Source: Paenibacillus sp. ACRRY (GTDB lineage Bacteria; Bacillota; Bacilli; Paenibacillales; Paenibacillaceae). Taken from it: a stretch of DNA of 64,000 bases. Both the position numbers and the translations under genes were made by a program. Shown piece by piece: positions 52,027-60,615 of this stretch. Location of the stretch: positions 62,001 to 126,000 of the forward strand of contig NZ_JAKRNM010000001.1 in assembly GCF_022346995.1 (NCBI RefSeq). The letters are read 5' to 3'. Position 1 is the first letter of the stretch. Each line of letters opens with the position of its first letter. The notes under the pieces were generated by a model. The model did no database searches. It worked only from the letters and a program-made list of their open reading frames with translations, and had not been told where the DNA came from.

Positions 52027-52574
52027 TAAATGCTGTATCCAAGCTGCTAGCAGTTATGCTGGCAGTACTTCTGCTATATGTATATCCGACTGCGGAAACG
52101 GCAGATCGACAAGATGATATAGCGCGAATGGTCACTTATCAGACGGTTACCCGTTTTGTGGATTCGGTCAGAACAAAAGGTTACATCTCTCCTGGGATGT
52201 ATGCCGAATTTGAAGAACAGCTGGCGCGAACAGGCAATGTTTATGAGATTACCATGGAGCATTTGCACAAAAAATATGTTCCTCATTACACGGATCCTAT
52301 GGTTCAAGATACATTTACAGGAACGTATGAGACGGTACAGGATGCATATTACTCAGCGCAAATTTTGGAAAAGATGTTTCCTGTCTCGGGTACATACCAA
52401 GCCGATGATCCACTTCGTAGATACACACTGACCATGGGTGACTTTTTCACGATTACACTTAAAAATACCAATCGGACCCCAGCCATGCTGATTCGCGAGT
52501 GGCTGAATGGTACGGCTCCTGCGGCAGCAGTGTTTACGACTTATGGAGGCATGGTTCTGAATGAAGATTACTGA
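52023..52574 (+). CDS. Pilin-like or minor subunit protein 3
   Basis: 183 residues with an N-terminal hydrophobic helix (SKLLAVMLAVLLLYVYPTAETADRQ) and a soluble domain containing VTRFVDSVRTKGYISPGMYAEFEEQL and GNVYEITMEHLHKKY, a conserved-looking module I cannot name. GGAAGGAGG at 52004-52012 is 10 bases before TTG 52023, which overlaps the preceding stop; the open frame extends upstream to 52002 through the ribosome site. It overlaps the next gene by 14 bases. Likely a minor filament or secreted-complex subunit. Confidence 0.65.
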   Translation: MINAVSKLLAVMLAVLLLYVYPTAETADRQDDIARMVTYQTVTRFVDSVRTKGYISPGMYAEFEEQLARTGNVYEITMEHLHKKYVPHYTDPMVQDTFTGTYETVQDAYYSAQILEKMFPVSGTYQADDPLRRYTLTMGDFFTITLKNTNRTPAMLIREWLNGTAPAAAVFTTYGGMVLNEDY

Positions 52575-53556
52575 TTTGTCCATTGTGTTTGTTCTAATAT
52601 TTCTACCCTTTTTTTGGATGGTTTCTCGGAGTACTCATGATGCGGATGAAGCTCAGCTTCTAAATCAAAGGTATAGATCAGCCCTCCAAACAGCTGTGTT
52701 GGACGCGGGAAACGTAATGCACCAGAATGAGAGGCAAAACAGTGAGGCAGGTTATGATTCCACCAAATTCGTAAAGGCAGATAAAGAGCTGGCGCTTCAG
52801 ACATTTACTCAGACGATGGCCTTGAATATGGGCATACATGATGATCCTAATGCGATACATGCACTGTTCGATTATATTCCAGCCATAGTTGTACTTGATT
52901 ACGATGGTTATTATATCTTAGCTAAGGAAGCGGAGATGACTGGTGAGACTGATGATTCGTACCACCAGGTATGGAGTCCCAAAATGCCCTATACATATTC
53001 AGATTCAGACGGCAGCAGCATTAATTTTACACTTGATGGATATGTATATGCTTATGATGCCGTTCAGGGTAAATGGATTGAAGGTTTTCAAAGTGAACTG
53101 GCTTCAACTAGTGGAATTCCATTGCTGCAGAATTCAGATTCGTTTGAGCAGGTTAGACAAACTCGTATCGTGATGAGCGTGCAGGAAAATCTTGCCGAAG
53201 TCATTAATCGGCATAATGAGTTTGCAAGAAGAAATGGGATATCCTATACGTTTACGCTGCCCCTTATTTCTCAGGAAGATTGGTACAATACGATTACTGA
53301 TACAGGTATCATGGCCTTTATTCAGGGCTTGCCTGTAGGCAGCCATAAGGTGAATACCTATGCCATCGGTGGCGGAAGGTTGGTTAAAAGAACAGCAGTA
53401 ATCGGAGGGATAGAACCTTCTACAGGCATCAAGTATTATTATCCAGCAACTTGTAAGAATAATTTTCGAGCTGAAGAAGTCTTTACGGATGGGAGGCAGG
53501 CCGCGGCGGCGGGGTATTTTGAGTATAATTGTTACATTAACAAAGTTATTTACTGA
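52561..53556 (+). CDS. Membrane-anchored protein at the end of the Tad-like operon, unknown
   Basis: 331 residues. The N-terminus is one membrane helix (LSIVFVLIFLPFFWMVS) followed by a helical stretch SALQTAVLDAGNVMHQNE, as in TadE/TadG-type pseudopilins, and then a large mostly beta extracellular domain containing IVVLDYDGYYILAKEAE and a C-terminal region with three cysteines. It is the largest of the four small-subunit genes and could be a tip or adhesive component; that is inference. GGAGG precedes the ATG at 52561. No terminator is obvious directly downstream. Confidence 0.65.
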   Translation: MKITDLSIVFVLIFLPFFWMVSRSTHDADEAQLLNQRYRSALQTAVLDAGNVMHQNERQNSEAGYDSTKFVKADKELALQTFTQTMALNMGIHDDPNAIHALFDYIPAIVVLDYDGYYILAKEAEMTGETDDSYHQVWSPKMPYTYSDSDGSSINFTLDGYVYAYDAVQGKWIEGFQSELASTSGIPLLQNSDSFEQVRQTRIVMSVQENLAEVINRHNEFARRNGISYTFTLPLISQEDWYNTITDTGIMAFIQGLPVGSHKVNTYAIGGGRLVKRTAVIGGIEPSTGIKYYYPATCKNNFRAEEVFTDGRQAAAAGYFEYNCYINKVIY

Positions 53557-53583
53557 GTAAGACGGCTGCGCTATTACATTACT

Positions 53584-53612
53584 TTCAGAAAAGGCAGGTC
53601 CTGTGCTAAAAT
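53584..53612 (+). promoter_or_regulatory. Promoter of the ABC-F gene, with hairpin in the leader
   Basis: TTCAGA (53584-53589), 17-base spacer, TGC-TAAAAT (53607-53612). The leader contains CGGTAT-CAATA-ATACCG (53636-53652) without a T-tract. Confidence 0.5.
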
Positions 53613-53693
53613 AGGGTTTCAGTTCAGAACTTGACCGGTATCAATAATACCGAATTAAAAGTAATGTTAAATAGATAGGAGCAACCTCATCTT

Positions 53694-55244
53694 ATGAGTT
53701 TATTGTCAGTAGAGAACGTCAGTCACAATTTTGGTGACCGCACGTTATTTAAAAATGTATCTTTTCGTTTACTTGCAGGAGAGCGCGTAGGCCTGGTCGG
53801 AGCAAATGGTGTAGGAAAGTCCACGTTAATGAATATTTTGACCGGAAAATTGCTGAAAGATAGCGGGAAAGTGGAGTGGACACCAAAAGTCCGGTACGGA
53901 TATTTGGATCAGCATACCAAGCTGACTCCTGGCAAAACAATCCGTGACGTATTAAAGGATGCCTTCCTGCCACTACTTGAGCTGGAGAAAGAAATGATGG
54001 CCATTACAGACCAGATGGCTGATGCAGACCCGGACCAGCTCGAAAAACTGCTGGAAGAAATGGGTGAAATCCAGGAGCAGCTTGAGCAGGGCGATTTTTA
54101 TTTGATTGATGTGAAAGTGGAAGAAATGGCGAACGGTCTCGGATTATCCGCTATTGGGCTTGATCGTGACGTTGCTGCTCTAAGCGGAGGGCAACGGACC
54201 AAAGTATTGCTTGCGAAGTTGTTGCTCGAGAAACCGACGGCCCTTTTGCTGGACGAGCCAACAAACTACCTGGACGTGGAGCACATTGAATGGTTAACGC
54301 GATATTTAAAAGATTACCCTTATGCATTTATCCTGATTTCGCATGATACGGAGTTCATGAATGAAGTCGTTAACGTCATTTATCATCTGGAATTTGCTAA
54401 ATTGACGCGTTATGCTGCCAACTACAATAAGTTTCTTGAAATGGCCGATATGCAAAAAGCGCAACATATTGATGCCTATGAGAAGCAGCAGGAATATATT
54501 AAGAAACAGGAAGATTTTATTCAGCGTAACAAGGCAAGAGCCTCCACTTCCGGACGTGCCAAAAGCCGCGAGAAGCAGCTGGGCAAGATTGAACGAATCG
54601 ATCGCCCGGATGAAGCAGCAAAACCGACATTTAAATTCAAAGACGCCCGTGCCAGCAGCAAAACAGTATTCGAGGGAATTGATTTTGAGATTGGTTATTC
54701 CTATCCTTTGCTGCCTAAAATGACCATGACAATCGAACGTGGTGAGAAAATAGCCATTGTTGGATGTAACGGTGTAGGTAAGTCAACACTTCTTAAAACC
54801 ATATTGGGCAAGATACCTCCGATTAGCGGTAAAACGTTCCTGGGAGATTATCTGGAGACGGCTTATTTTGAACAGGAAGTCCGTGCCGGCAATATTACGC
54901 CTATTGAAGATGTGTGGAACGAGTTCTCCCACCTGACGCAGAACGAAGTACGAGGACATCTGGCCCGCTGTGGTTTGAAAAACGAACATATCACCCGTCC
55001 GCTAAGTGCACTTAGTGGGGGAGAACAAGCGAAAGTCCGATTGTGCAAGCTTCTGATGCGTGAAAGTAATTGGATCCTGTTTGATGAACCGACAAACCAC
55101 CTGGATGTAACAGCAAAAGCAGAGCTAAAACGGGCTTTACAAGAGTTTAAAGGTACAGTATTGCTCGTTTCCCATGAACCGGAATTCTATCAGGATTGGG
55201 TCACCAAAACCTGGGACGTGGAAGCCTGGTCTGAGAAAAACTAG
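53694..55244 (+). CDS. ABC-F family ATPase (YkpA/YbiT-like)
   Basis: Two nucleotide-binding domains in tandem and no membrane region: Walker A GANGVGKST and GCNGVGKST, signatures LSGGQRTK and LSGGEQAK, Walker B LLLDEPTNYLD and ILFDEPTNHLD. The basic helical linker (P-site tRNA interaction motif region, AYEKQQEYIKKQEDFIQRNKAR and RAKSREKQL) lies between them. ABC-F proteins act on ribosomes in translation or confer antibiotic protection; the sequence resembles the housekeeping YkpA/YbiT group more than resistance factors. Length 516. Its own promoter lies upstream. Confidence 0.92.
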   Translation: MSLLSVENVSHNFGDRTLFKNVSFRLLAGERVGLVGANGVGKSTLMNILTGKLLKDSGKVEWTPKVRYGYLDQHTKLTPGKTIRDVLKDAFLPLLELEKEMMAITDQMADADPDQLEKLLEEMGEIQEQLEQGDFYLIDVKVEEMANGLGLSAIGLDRDVAALSGGQRTKVLLAKLLLEKPTALLLDEPTNYLDVEHIEWLTRYLKDYPYAFILISHDTEFMNEVVNVIYHLEFAKLTRYAANYNKFLEMADMQKAQHIDAYEKQQEYIKKQEDFIQRNKARASTSGRAKSREKQLGKIERIDRPDEAAKPTFKFKDARASSKTVFEGIDFEIGYSYPLLPKMTMTIERGEKIAIVGCNGVGKSTLLKTILGKIPPISGKTFLGDYLETAYFEQEVRAGNITPIEDVWNEFSHLTQNEVRGHLARCGLKNEHITRPLSALSGGEQAKVRLCKLLMRESNWILFDEPTNHLDVTAKAELKRALQEFKGTVLLVSHEPEFYQDWVTKTWDVEAWSEKN

Positions 55245-55310
55245 GTGTTTCGAGCTCATTAAGTACTCTATAATCAAAACTTTCATCAACATTAGTTCGA
55301 AAAATCAACG

Positions 55311-55339
55311 GTGACAAAAAAAGGTGACTATGGTAACAT
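55311..55339 (+). promoter_or_regulatory. Promoter of the thiazole operon
   Basis: GTGACA (55311-55316), 17-base spacer, TAACAT (55334-55339) with an upstream TG-G, about 15-20 bases before the TPP aptamer. Confidence 0.6.
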
Positions 55340-55357
55340 AGGCTACAACTTCATACG

Positions 55358-55453
55358 ATCACTAGGGGGGCCGCTCGTTGCGGCTGAGATGGAATAATGC
55401 GATTCCGGACCCTTTGCACCTGATCTGGATTATACCAGCGTAGGGAAGTGGCG
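55358..55453 (+). promoter_or_regulatory. TPP riboswitch (thi box)
   Basis: Thiamine pyrophosphate aptamer: P1 CACT/AGTG, ACTAGGGGGGCC, the pyrimidine-sensing GGCTGAGAT, CCCTTTGCACCTGATCTGG and the pyrophosphate-site ACCAGCGTAGGGAAGTGG. All conserved strings of the thi box are present. It controls the tenI-thiO-thiS-thiG-thiF operon. Confidence 0.97.
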
Positions 55454-55629
55454 CGTTTTAGTTAATGATATGGGCAAATAAATATTCGGTTTTATAGCGA
55501 ATGTAGATGCTCACAAGTGGAACATGAAGGTATCTCGTATATATCAAGGCTATGGTTTAATAGCTTGTATACCTGACAACTGGCATGTAAAGCTGTAAAG
55601 CTCACTTAACTAACTAACATGTTATCGCG

Positions 55630-55657
55630 GCCACTCCCTACGGGAGTGGCTTTTTTT
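55630..55657 (+). terminator. Riboswitch-controlled terminator before tenI
   Basis: GCCACTCCC (55630-55638) pairs with GGGAGTGGC (55642-55650), followed by seven T. The 5' arm is also complementary, with one bulge, to TAGGGAAGTGGC at the 3' end of the aptamer (55441-55452), which would form the antiterminator when TPP is absent. Confidence 0.9.
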
Positions 55658-55716
55658 GTGCATACATATTGTGACGGCAGGGAAGGTGAAACCAAACGGA
55701 TATCTCTAAGAAACTT

Positions 55717-56343
55717 GTGAATTCATCATCGTTTGAACTGCATGCTGTTTCGCCAGGGGTAGGGGATGAACAACGTTTTGTGAAGATTGCAGCGGATACA
55801 TGGCCTTGGCTTGACTATATCCACATCCGGGAGAACCATCTAACGACCGAACAAAAAATTCAATGGGCGTATAGTTTGCTGTACGCAGGAATTCCATCTG
55901 ACAGGATTGTGATCAATGGTCTATTTGAGCTGAATGAGTTGGAAAAACATGTATTATTTCAGAGGGTTCATTGGGGCCAGTCCAATATGACGACTATTCA
56001 AGGCAGCAGCCTAAACAAAAGCGATCGACTTCGTCTCGGCATTTCTGTTCATTCTCTTCACGAAGCTAGAGAAGCTGAAGAACGCGGAGCAGATTACCTC
56101 TTTTATGGTCATGTATTTTCCTCGAGCAGTAAACCTGGGATCAAGCCGAGAGGGCTATCCGCCCTGCTTGAAATATGTTCAGCCGTTTCCATTCCCGTAA
56201 TTGCCATTGGCGGCATTGAACCGGCAAACATAGCTGCTGTACGTGCAGCCGGAGCAAGTGGTGCGGCAGTAATATCATCTATCTGGGCTAGCGATAATCC
56301 GGAACGCGCGGCAGCTGCCTTAAGGCAGGCTAGTGAACGATAG
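55717..56343 (+). CDS. tenI: Thiazole tautomerase TenI
   Basis: TenI isomerises the thiazole made by ThiG to its aromatic form. It has the ThiE/TenI barrel, with WLDYIHIREN, RIVINGLFEL, LGISVHSLHEAREAE, DYLFYGHVFSSSSKPG and VIAIGGIEP. The His of YGHVF corresponds to the catalytic His of Bacillus TenI; the diphosphate-binding pattern expected for ThiE is reduced, and context with thiO-S-G supports TenI. The GTG at 55717 has no good ribosome site (AAGGTGA is ~28 bases upstream; ATC at 55702 would fit it better), so the start is uncertain. Confidence 0.85.
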   Translation: MNSSSFELHAVSPGVGDEQRFVKIAADTWPWLDYIHIRENHLTTEQKIQWAYSLLYAGIPSDRIVINGLFELNELEKHVLFQRVHWGQSNMTTIQGSSLNKSDRLRLGISVHSLHEAREAEERGADYLFYGHVFSSSSKPGIKPRGLSALLEICSAVSIPVIAIGGIEPANIAAVRAAGASGAAVISSIWASDNPERAAAALRQASER

Positions 56344-56373
56344 AGAATATGAAAGAATTACGGAGGTGAATGA

Positions 56374-57603
56374 ATGAGCGGAGAAGTAAGAGGCCTAAGA
56401 CGAAGTGGCAGCCTTTACCGGAATGGAACAGCTTTTGCAAGCCAAATACGCGGAGAGATTCGTGGCAAACTTCATGCGGAAACCATTGTAGTGGGTGGCG
56501 GCGTTATAGGTTGTGCCATTGCGTATGAGTTAGCTTCACGAGGTAAGGAAGTGATCCTGATTGAGCGTTCACGCATTGCAAGTGAGACTTCTTGCGCCGC
56601 AGCGGGCATGTTAGCTGCAGATAGCGAGGCGTTTCATACTACCGTGATGTCAAAGCTTGCATATGAAAGTAGAAATCTACTGCTTCAACAAAAAGAACAG
56701 CTTCAACGACTAAGCCGCATTGAAATTGGCCTACAGCAGACTGGATTTGTTACACCATTTCGCAACGAAGACGAGATGAAAAAATATAGCGAGTCCAGAA
56801 GTGTTCATCCGCTTACAGAGCAAATCTGGTGGGATCACACCAAACTTCATCGTGAAGCCCCATGGATAAGCAAGGAAACTTACGGAGCATTATATCGAGC
56901 TTCAGAAAGTGAGCTTCTTCCTGTCAATTTGGCACGTGCCTATGCGGGGGCAGCTCAAACAATGGGAGCCAAAGTAATCGAAGGTGTTCAGGATGTAAGT
57001 TTAACTGTTGATTCGAGTGGAATCCAGGGGGTGGAAACGTCGATAGGAAGATTGATGTGTAAACATGTAGTTGTCGCAGCTGGATTGCAAGGTGGAGAGA
57101 TGTTAAAACAGGTGGGTCTTAACCTGCCCGTTCTTCCGGTGAAAGGTGAAATTGCAGCAATTCAATATGCGAAACATGATGCAGATTACAGACCTGACAA
57201 GACCGTTTATGCAGATAATGTATACATTGTCCCCAAAGCAAACGGCGAAGTCTGGATCGGAGCTACCAGTTTACCGGGGCGCTCAGATCGGGATGTTACT
57301 GTTGGCGGTATTCAAAAGCTGTTTGCATCTGCAGCAGGCTGGGTCCCTGGAATTCAGCAAGCCCAGTTTATCCGTGCTTGGGCAGGGGTTCGTCCAGCGA
57401 CTCCTGATGGTTTGCCTTATCTGGGAGCTTGTAAAAGTATACCTGGGCTATATGCCGCATTTGGACATTACAGAAACGGCATCTTACTGAGCGCAATAAC
57501 CGGCAGCCTGATGGCTGATTTGATTGCTGGCCATTCTTCGGAGGAACTTGGTATTGATGAATTGAGTCCGGAGCGTTTGAGCAGAAAGGAGATTATGCAG
57601 TGA
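56374..57603 (+). CDS. thiO: Glycine oxidase ThiO
   Basis: FAD enzyme that oxidises glycine to the imine used for thiazole synthesis. The FAD-binding fold begins TIVVGGGVIGCAIAYELASRG and continues with EVILIER, TSCAAAGMLA, VVVAAGLQGGEML and, near the C-terminus, WAGVRPATPDGLPYLG and FGHYRNGILLSAITG. The first ~38 residues form a basic extension not seen in B. subtilis ThiO. An ACGGAGGTGA ribosome site supports the ATG at 56374. Its stop overlaps the thiS start. Confidence 0.94.
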   Translation: MSGEVRGLRRSGSLYRNGTAFASQIRGEIRGKLHAETIVVGGGVIGCAIAYELASRGKEVILIERSRIASETSCAAAGMLAADSEAFHTTVMSKLAYESRNLLLQQKEQLQRLSRIEIGLQQTGFVTPFRNEDEMKKYSESRSVHPLTEQIWWDHTKLHREAPWISKETYGALYRASESELLPVNLARAYAGAAQTMGAKVIEGVQDVSLTVDSSGIQGVETSIGRLMCKHVVVAAGLQGGEMLKQVGLNLPVLPVKGEIAAIQYAKHDADYRPDKTVYADNVYIVPKANGEVWIGATSLPGRSDRDVTVGGIQKLFASAAGWVPGIQQAQFIRAWAGVRPATPDGLPYLGACKSIPGLYAAFGHYRNGILLSAITGSLMADLIAGHSSEELGIDELSPERLSRKEIMQ

Positions 57604-57803
57604 ACATCATCGTAAACGGGCAGAGCATGAACATTGAAGACGATTTGAATCATGTGGATCAGCTGCTGCAATCCTTTAATTTGCAGGTGAAGACTGTGGT
57701 GGTTGAGTTAAATCGTCAGATATTGATGAGAGAGCAACACGCATCGACTGTATTAAGAGACGGAGACCGAATTGAGATCGTACATTTTGTGGGAGGCGGT
57801 TAA
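57600..57803 (+). CDS. thiS: Sulfur carrier protein ThiS
   Basis: A 67-residue ubiquitin-like carrier whose C-terminal Gly is adenylated by ThiF and then thiocarboxylated to donate sulfur to the thiazole. It begins NIIVNGQSMNIED and ends VHFVGGG, with the required terminal Gly-Gly. The middle contains the typical VVVELNRQIL and RDGDRIEIV. GTG at 57600 overlaps the thiO stop by four bases, and thiG starts three bases after its stop. Confidence 0.95.
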   Translation: MNIIVNGQSMNIEDDLNHVDQLLQSFNLQVKTVVVELNRQILMREQHASTVLRDGDRIEIVHFVGGG

Positions 57804-57806
57804 CAC

Positions 57807-58574
57807 ATGTTGAAGATAGGACATCATTCATTTCATTCTAGATTGTTGTTAGGTACGGGCAAATTTGACGATTTGGATGTACAGAGTCAAGCGGTAGAAG
57901 CGTCAGGAACCGAAGTGCTGACTTTTGCCGTTCGACGCCTGAACCTGGAAGAACGGGGTAAACGCCACTTCCTTGATACACTCGATTTGAAGCGATTCAC
58001 TTTACTTCCTAACACCGCGGGTGCTTCCACTGCAGAAGAGGCGGTCCGAACCGCTGAACTTGCCCGTGCCTCAGGACTTTGTGATATGATAAAAGTAGAA
58101 GTGATCGGAGATGGAATCACGCTACTGCCAGACCCGATCGAAACGTACAAGGCCTGTGAGATCCTGTTGGAAAAAGGATTTATCGTACTGCCTTATATCT
58201 CGGATGATGTGATTTTAGCCAAACGGCTTCAGCAGCTTGGGGTTCATGCAGTCATGCCAGGTGCTTCACCAATCGGAGCAGGAAGAGGCATAATAAACCC
58301 GTATAACCTGGAAATCATTTTGGAGCAAGCGGTTGTTCCTGTAATTGTGGATGCGGGATTAAGGTCTCCCAAAGATGCTGCTTATGCCATGGAGCTGGGG
58401 GCGGATGGTGTGCTGCTGAATACGGCGGTGTCCGGTTCGGCAGATCCAGTTAAAATGGCAAAAGCGATGCGAATGGGAGTTGAGGCTGGAAGACTTGCTT
58501 ATGAAGCAGGCATGATACCCGTTAAGCGTTATGCGGCAGCCAGCAGTCCGGCGGAAGGAATGGTTCATACATGA
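57807..58574 (+). CDS. thiG: Thiazole synthase ThiG
   Basis: ThiG joins deoxyxylulose 5-phosphate, the glycine imine and sulfur from ThiS-thiocarboxylate to form the thiazole phosphate. Motifs: [90 protein letters not shown]. The Lys in IKVEVIGD is the likely Schiff-base residue. Length 255 is typical. It overlaps thiF by four bases. Confidence 0.97.
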   Translation: MLKIGHHSFHSRLLLGTGKFDDLDVQSQAVEASGTEVLTFAVRRLNLEERGKRHFLDTLDLKRFTLLPNTAGASTAEEAVRTAELARASGLCDMIKVEVIGDGITLLPDPIETYKACEILLEKGFIVLPYISDDVILAKRLQQLGVHAVMPGASPIGAGRGIINPYNLEIILEQAVVPVIVDAGLRSPKDAAYAMELGADGVLLNTAVSGSADPVKMAKAMRMGVEAGRLAYEAGMIPVKRYAAASSPAEGMVHT

Positions 58575-59620
58575 TAGAAGAAACAAATTCAACGGAGCAA
58601 AGTGATCGATATTCGAGACAGGAACGATATGCTCCGCTTGGCAAAGAAGGGCAGCGCCGACTGAACAACAGCAGGGTTGTTATTGTGGGCGCCGGTGCAC
58701 TGGGAACCGGTATTGCGGAGACGCTCGCCAGGTCAGGTATTGGACATATTACCATTGCAGACCGGGACTATGTGGAATGGAGCAACTTGCAGCGACAGCA
58801 GCTCTATGTGGAACAGGATGCAGTTCAGCGAATGCCAAAAGCGATGGCAGCCGAAAAGCGCCTTCTCGATATCAACTCCTCGGTTGTCATTGAAGGCAAG
58901 GTGATGGATGTCCGTGCTGACGAGCTCGAAGATCTCATTCAAAATGCAGATCTCATCATGGATGCCACGGATAATTTTGATACAAGACTGCTGATTAATG
59001 ATATGTCCCAGAAATATCGCATTCCCTGGATTTATGGGGGATGTGTGGGGAGTTATGGAATTACGTATACGTTCCTACCTGGAGATACTCCTTGTTTAAA
59101 CTGTTTACTTGGTGAGGTACCGCTCGGTGGAGATACTTGTGATACTTCGGGGATTATACCCCAGGCTGTGCAGATGGTAACGGCGAACCAGACAGCAGAA
59201 GCAATGAAGCTCCTTAGTGGTAATGAAGGTGCGCTGCGGCGTAAGCTGTTGTCGTTTGATGTATGGCGGAACGAGTACATATCCATAAATGTCGATGGGG
59301 CCAAAAAAGCAGATTGTCCTTCCTGTGGAAATACAGCTTCCTATCCTTACCTTTCCGCTGCCAATCTGGAGAAAACCGATGTGTTATGCGGTAGGGATAC
59401 GGTACAGATTCGTCCTTCTCGCTCCATGAAGCTGAATCTTCAAGATACGGCTGAGCGCCTGAGGAGGCTTGAGGAAGGAGCAGTCGAAGTCAATCCGTTC
59501 CTGATCTCTTTTACAATAGGGGCGCATCGATTGGTTATTTTTCAGGATGGACGTGTTCTGGTTCATGGTACAAAAGATACTGCAGAAGCCCGCACACTCG
59601 TTCATCGATACTTTGGTTAA
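58571..59620 (+). CDS. thiF: ThiF/MoeB-family adenylyltransferase
   Basis: Activates the C-terminus of ThiS with ATP. The E1-type fold shows [21 protein letters not shown], the adenylation region [25 protein letters not shown], the strand [18 protein letters not shown], and zinc cysteines in PCLNC and DCPSCG. Compared with typical 240-250-residue ThiF it has a ~90-residue C-terminal extension, without a visible rhodanese active-site Cys, that may be a small regulatory or second carrier-binding domain. The operon position settles ThiF over MoeB. A terminator follows. Confidence 0.93.
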   Translation: MIEETNSTEQSDRYSRQERYAPLGKEGQRRLNNSRVVIVGAGALGTGIAETLARSGIGHITIADRDYVEWSNLQRQQLYVEQDAVQRMPKAMAAEKRLLDINSSVVIEGKVMDVRADELEDLIQNADLIMDATDNFDTRLLINDMSQKYRIPWIYGGCVGSYGITYTFLPGDTPCLNCLLGEVPLGGDTCDTSGIIPQAVQMVTANQTAEAMKLLSGNEGALRRKLLSFDVWRNEYISINVDGAKKADCPSCGNTASYPYLSAANLEKTDVLCGRDTVQIRPSRSMKLNLQDTAERLRRLEEGAVEVNPFLISFTIGAHRLVIFQDGRVLVHGTKDTAEARTLVHRYFG

Positions 59621-59637
59621 ATCATTGAATGTTTCAC

Positions 59638-59669
59638 AAGTCTGTTCCCTGTAGGGGAATGGACTTTTT
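59638..59669 (+). terminator. Terminator after thiF
   Basis: AGTC-tg-TTCCC pairs with GGGAA-tg-GACT around 59639-59665, followed by TTTTTC. Confidence 0.8.
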
Positions 59670-59780
59670 CGTTTTACGGCATGATAAACAAACAACAGGT
59701 TGCTGTCCTTCAGGCAGAGATGAGAAGCAGATTGATCATTTCGACATGACAGCGGTTTGAGACAGGCCGGGTGAAACGAA

Positions 59781-60473
59781 ATGAAAACGTCCATTTTACT
59801 TATTGGTACCAAAGACCGAACAAACTCAATTAAAGAAGTGTTATGTACCGAGAGTTACTCCGTTTTTGATATTATATGGGAAGAGCTGTATCAGGGACAG
59901 GACTCTGGACTGGAAACCTGCAGCATGATTATTGCCGTGGTGGATGAGATTCATGACAATTCAATAGGGGATGAACTTCAATGGCTTATGGATCACAAGG
60001 AAGGCATCGTTCCGATTATCGTGATTACACCACAGGCAACCCCGGAACAGATTGTAGCTTGGCTTGATCAAGGCGCAAATGATGTAATTGTCGAACCGTT
60101 TCAATGGAAAGTGATGATGGCGAGAATTCGAAACTTACTCCGTGTCTTCGCGAATGCAGCCCGAATGGACGAGGAGGTCATCGTCGTGCATGATCTTAAA
60201 GTGAATCTGCGTTCACGAAGGGTAAGCCGTGCAGGGGAATACCTTATGTTGACACCAAAAGAATACGAACTGCTGGAATTTTTGGCCAGGCACACGAATG
60301 AGGCGTGTACGCGGAGTGCAATTCTAAGGGAAGTGTGGGGGTATGATTTTGCGATGGATACCAACGTTGTGGATGTATATATTAAACACTTGCGGGTGAA
60401 GGTGGATAAAGGGAGAGATATTAAACTGATTCATACCGTACGCGGCATCGGCTACATGCTTCATACCAGGTAA
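59781..60473 (+). CDS. Orphan OmpR/PhoB-type response regulator with degenerate receiver
   Basis: A DNA-binding regulator of 230 residues. The C-terminal winged helix is canonical: LMLTPKEYELLEFLARHTNEACTRSAILREVWGYD and DVYIKHLRVKVD, ending IHTVRGIGYML. The N-terminal receiver lacks the acidic pair after strand 1 (ILLIGTKDR instead of VDDD-type) and has Glu-Pro-Phe (105-107) in place of the conserved Lys-Pro. Asp55 could mark the phosphosite position but the pocket is incomplete. No histidine kinase gene is adjacent. It probably acts independently of classical phosphorylation. It lies between thiF and an oppositely oriented NlpC/P60 gene. Confidence 0.88.
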   Translation: MKTSILLIGTKDRTNSIKEVLCTESYSVFDIIWEELYQGQDSGLETCSMIIAVVDEIHDNSIGDELQWLMDHKEGIVPIIVITPQATPEQIVAWLDQGANDVIVEPFQWKVMMARIRNLLRVFANAARMDEEVIVVHDLKVNLRSRRVSRAGEYLMLTPKEYELLEFLARHTNEACTRSAILREVWGYDFAMDTNVVDVYIKHLRVKVDKGRDIKLIHTVRGIGYMLHTR

Positions 60474-60552
60474 TGAATGACGCTTCCAGTATCCATATTA
60501 CGTTGAATTGCCAAAATGCTCCTGTTTGTAACACGGAGAAATCCGGGTAAAT

Positions 60553-60581
60553 ATAAAAGGACCGGATCGATGATCCGGCCC
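60553..60581 (-). terminator. Terminator of the NlpC/P60 gene (minus strand)
   Basis: On the minus strand GGCCGGATC-ATC-GATCCGGTCC is followed by TTTTATATTT. Confidence 0.8.
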
Positions 60582-60615
60582 CAACTGCCTGTCCATAGTA
60601 GAAGTTAGATTATAA

